Below, piece by piece: positions 31,078 to 32,945 of a stretch of DNA of 32,945 bases. The position numbers and the translations under genes are program-made. Numbering within the stretch: the stretch's first letter is position 1; each line of letters starts with the position of its first letter. The stretch is from positions 1-32,945 of the forward strand of contig DXCU01000037.1 of the NCBI GenBank assembly GCA_019115845.1, in the 5' to 3' direction. Origin of the DNA: Candidatus Rubneribacter avistercoris. Its GTDB lineage: Bacteria; Actinomycetota; Coriobacteriia; Coriobacteriales; Eggerthellaceae. The notes below the pieces were generated by a model. That model saw only the letters and a program-made list of their open reading frames with translations. It searched no databases and was not told the DNA's origin.

Positions 31078-31131
31078 CGCAGGCTCGCCCTGGTGCGCAG
31101 GCTCGCCCTGGTGCGCAGGCTCGCGCTGGTG
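31078..31131. repeat. 18-bp tandem repeat, three copies
   Basis: CGCAGGCTCGCCCTGGTG at 31078 and 31096, and with one change at 31114. The array starts 2 bp after the palindrome of parS site 20. Confidence 0.92.
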
Positions 31132-31499
31132 CGTGGTTACGCGTTAGAGTGCGGCTTCGCGTTGGCCGCTTGCGTTGGTATGCGGGTTTGCGCAAGTTGG
31201 TGCGTGCTTGCGGGAGTTGACAGGTTTGCAGTTCGACACAGGTTCGCAAGCTCGCAGGTGCACGCATCGCAAGTTTGCGCGGGTTCGTGCGCTTGCAAGT
31301 TCCTGCACGTCCGCGCAAGCTCGCAAGTTTGCGCGGGTTCGCATGCGCGCAAGTTCGTGCAAATCGATGTAAGCCTGCGAACCCGAGAACCCGCAAGCTG
31401 GCAAGTTCGCAGGTCCTAGGTTCGCGCAGGTCTGCGCGCCTGCGAGCTTGCGGATGCGCGTAGGCGCATACGAAAAGCGGCGCAGGGGTTGGGTCCCGA

Positions 31500-31515
31500 T
31501 GTTTCACGTGAAACA
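31500..31515. other. parS site 21 (promoter)
   Basis: Exact parS, 30-bp palindrome (31493-31522), covering the -35 region of the following gene's promoter. Confidence 0.95.
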
Positions 31516-31531
31516 TCGGGACTGCTATAAT
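31502..31531 (+). promoter_or_regulatory. Promoter overlapping parS upstream of the shikimate-kinase-like gene
   Basis: TG-C-TATAAT (31523-31531) is an extended -10. At an 18-bp spacing the -35 is TTTCAC (31502-31507), inside parS site 21, the same arrangement as upstream of parA. Confidence 0.6.
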
Positions 31532-31603
31532 CAAAGGCTGTGATTGGGGCGCTGCATCGATACGACCGACGTAATGATCGATGTGCCTGGTAGAGGAGGC
31601 GGC

Positions 31604-32125
31604 ATGGCTGGAAAAGACAACATCGTCCTCATCGGCATGCCCGGGGCGGGAAAATCGACGCTCGGGATTGTGCTGGCGAAGATCATGAGTTACGACTTCA
31701 TCGACGCTGACCTCGTCATTCAAAACCAATGCGACAAAACGTTGCAGAAGATCATCGACGCTTGCGGCCCCGAGGGGTTTATCGAGGTGGAGAACGAGGT
31801 GCTGCGCGATCTCTCAGCATCGCGCAGCGTCATTGCCACCGGAGGGTCGGCCGTCTATTCGGACGAGGCCATGCGCCATTTGGCCAGCATCGGCACTGTT
31901 GTGTACCTTAAGATATCGTACGACCAGTTGGTCAATCGTTTGAGCGATCTGCAGGAGCGCGGCGTGGTGCTCAAGGGAGGCATCGGCATGAGTCTGCGCG
32001 AACTGTACGACGAGCGCCTGCCGCTGTACGAGCGCTACGCCGACATCACCGTTGACGTGAACGACCTGACCATAACCGCCGCCGCGCGCAAGGTGGCCGC
32101 CGCGCTGGCGTTGGAGAAAAGCTGA
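31604..32125 (+). CDS. Shikimate-kinase-like P-loop kinase
   Basis: A 173-residue kinase of the shikimate kinase fold: P-loop GMPGAGKST (residues 9-17), FIDADLVIQ with the substrate-side Asp, IATGGSAVYS, and DERLPLYERYAD with the C-terminal Arg. The family's GFR segment, whose Arg contacts shikimate, reads GFIEVEN here, GGG is GGS, and the lid RPLL is replaced by RGVVLKGG. These traits mark a subfamily usually labelled shikimate kinase whose substrate I would treat as unproven. The ATG at 31604 has AGAGGAGG (31592-31599) 4 nt upstream; the frame is open to 31544 without a ribosome site. The promoter is overlapped by parS site 21. The gene stands alone among repeats. Confidence 0.82.
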   Translation: MAGKDNIVLIGMPGAGKSTLGIVLAKIMSYDFIDADLVIQNQCDKTLQKIIDACGPEGFIEVENEVLRDLSASRSVIATGGSAVYSDEAMRHLASIGTVVYLKISYDQLVNRLSDLQERGVVLKGGIGMSLRELYDERLPLYERYADITVDVNDLTITAAARKVAAALALEKS

Positions 32126-32260
32126 TTGAAAAGCTTGTCTATTGAGTGGTTCGCCCATTTTGCGGGCGTGTCGCATGAGAAGGCGGACGTCTGTAGCGCG
32201 TTCGATCTTCGTGCAAGGTGGCCTTGCGGCCTTTGTTGGAGAAAATTGACGGACCCCGGA

Positions 32261-32276
32261 TGTTTCACGTGAAACA
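32261..32276. other. parS site 22
   Basis: Exact parS at the centre of a 38-bp perfect palindrome (32250-32287, outer arm CGGACCCCGGA), 124 nt after the shikimate-kinase-like gene; a possible 3'-end hairpin for it. Confidence 0.95.
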
Positions 32277-32609
32277 TCCGGGGTCCGCTGCGCTTGTCGA
32301 CATCATGCTCGCCGCATCGCGCTCGCCCCGTTGCGCCAGGTCCCTCATCGCGTCTGCCCCATCATGCCCGGTCCTGCGTCGCGCCCGCCCGCCGAGTTCG
32401 CTCGCACAGCTCGCCCCTTCGCGTCGCATTCGCCTGGCCCGTTCGTGGTGCGCCCGCCCGGCCCCTTCGCGTCGTGTCCGCTCGGTTACCCGGCTCACTC
32501 GCCCGTTTGCATCAAGGTTGAGGACTGCGCGGCATGCCAGTAGGCGGTGTCTTTCTCTGCTGGCGACGACGCGGCAGCGGGCGCTCCTCAATGTTGTTCC
32601 TCGACGGAA

Positions 32610-32625
32610 TGTTTCACGTGAAACA
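32610..32625. other. parS site 23
   Basis: Exact parS; 26-bp palindrome (32605-32630). Confidence 0.95.
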
Positions 32626-32945
32626 TTCCGCTTCCTGTTTTTCGTCATACGTTGTTTCTTTTCGCCCGGCAAGGGCGGCGGCAAACGATCCGTCGTCGTT
32701 TTCCACTTGTCCACGCTACGGTTCTGCCCGATCGTCCGCATCGTGTTTGCGGCGCTCGGCAGATAATTCGCGGTATTCAATCTCCTCGGCCCCATCCGCC
32801 CTCGTCGTGTCTGCTCGCACGGTCTGCGCCGCCCGGTCCGCTTCGCACGGCGCGGTTTGAACCAGGTGCCGCACGCTCCGCTCAGCCTGGTCTGCTCACC
32901 CGTACCGCCCCTCTTTTTTCTCTCTCGCATCGCATCCGGCCTGCC

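Larger units (their letters stand above)
30133..31603. repeat. 1.4-kb gene-free, repeat-rich block
   Basis: No supported gene. 30133-30430 is made of diverged GCGGGTTGCGGGT units. 30542-30895 holds nested inverted repeats. Then come parS site 20, the 18-bp tandem repeat and, at about 31190-31455, diverged units around TCGCAAGTTTGCGCGGGTTCG on both strands. parS site 21 and the promoter of the shikimate-kinase-like gene close the block. Confidence 0.65.
32126..32945. repeat. Right-end gene-free block
   Basis: No supported gene in 820 bp. It has parS sites 22 and 23; between them, about 32295-32510, lie diverged C-rich repeats around GCCCGCCCGGCCCCTTCGCGTCG. Open frames on both strands here reflect composition and lack start signals. 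Confidence 0.55.

Noticed and set aside
1732..32625. A CRISPR-like array, since one 16-mer recurs 23 times
   Set aside because: Spacing is irregular (36 bp to 9.2 kb), the repeat is a perfect ParB-site palindrome, there are no uniform spacers and no cas genes.
32265..32930. 221-codon minus-strand open frame at the right end
   Set aside because: Begins and ends in repeats and two parS sites, Arg-rich composition, no start signal.

Overview
This 33-kb window looks like the origin-proximal region of a high-GC actinobacterial chromosome. My best guess is class Coriobacteriia, Eggerthella/Gordonibacter-like; that is inferred from gene order and protein style, not from a search. The left end carries the classic origin-flanking order rpmH-rnpA-yidD-yidC-jag-rsmG-parA-parB, all reading rightward, with a DnaA-box-like 9-mer at the extreme left, so dnaA/oriC should lie just outside it.

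Layout. 0.1-3.1 kb: ribosomal protein L34, RNase P protein, YidD, YidC, Jag and RsmG. 3.1-4.5 kb: degenerate repeats and a DUF559 nuclease-like gene. 4.5-6.6 kb: parAB. 7.1-10 kb: rlmN (minus), ddl (plus) and a tail-anchored unknown (minus). 10.1-18.4 kb: a plus-strand run of a DnaQ-DinG exonuclease-helicase fusion, a coiled-coil membrane protein and a 1194-residue split, apparently degenerate M28-peptidase-like membrane protein. 18.5-21.1 kb: a zinc-ribbon mini-protein, a 1-kb gene-free block and citrate synthase. 21.7-23.5 kb: tRNA-Ser(UGA), tadA and ispE. 24-30.1 kb: lemA, a hybrid sensor kinase, a small membrane protein, tRNA-Ser(GCU) and a DUF2207 protein. 30.1-32.9 kb: repeat-rich gene-free DNA around one shikimate-kinase-like gene.

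The outstanding feature is the centromere. The exact 16-mer parS, TGTTTCACGTGAAACA, occurs 23 times between 1732 and 32625, about one per 1.3 kb, in the same window as its parA and parB. Sites lie in nearly every left-half intergenic gap, three lie inside coding sequence (read as V-S-R-E-T), and several overlap promoters (parAB, rlmN, the shikimate-kinase-like gene). Fifteen are the centre of longer perfect palindromes (24-40 bp) whose outer arms differ from site to site; some of these are positioned and built as transcription terminators. The array appears to have been propagated through intergenic DNA and merged with terminator hairpins, alongside abundant degenerate short tandem repeats.

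Functionally the genes cover translation/RNA processing (rpmH, rnpA, rsmG, rlmN, tadA, two tRNA-Ser), membrane insertion (yidC, yidD), chromosome segregation (parA, parB, parS), envelope and isoprenoid precursors (ddl, ispE), central metabolism (gltA), DNA repair (DnaQ-DinG) and envelope/signalling proteins of unknown role.
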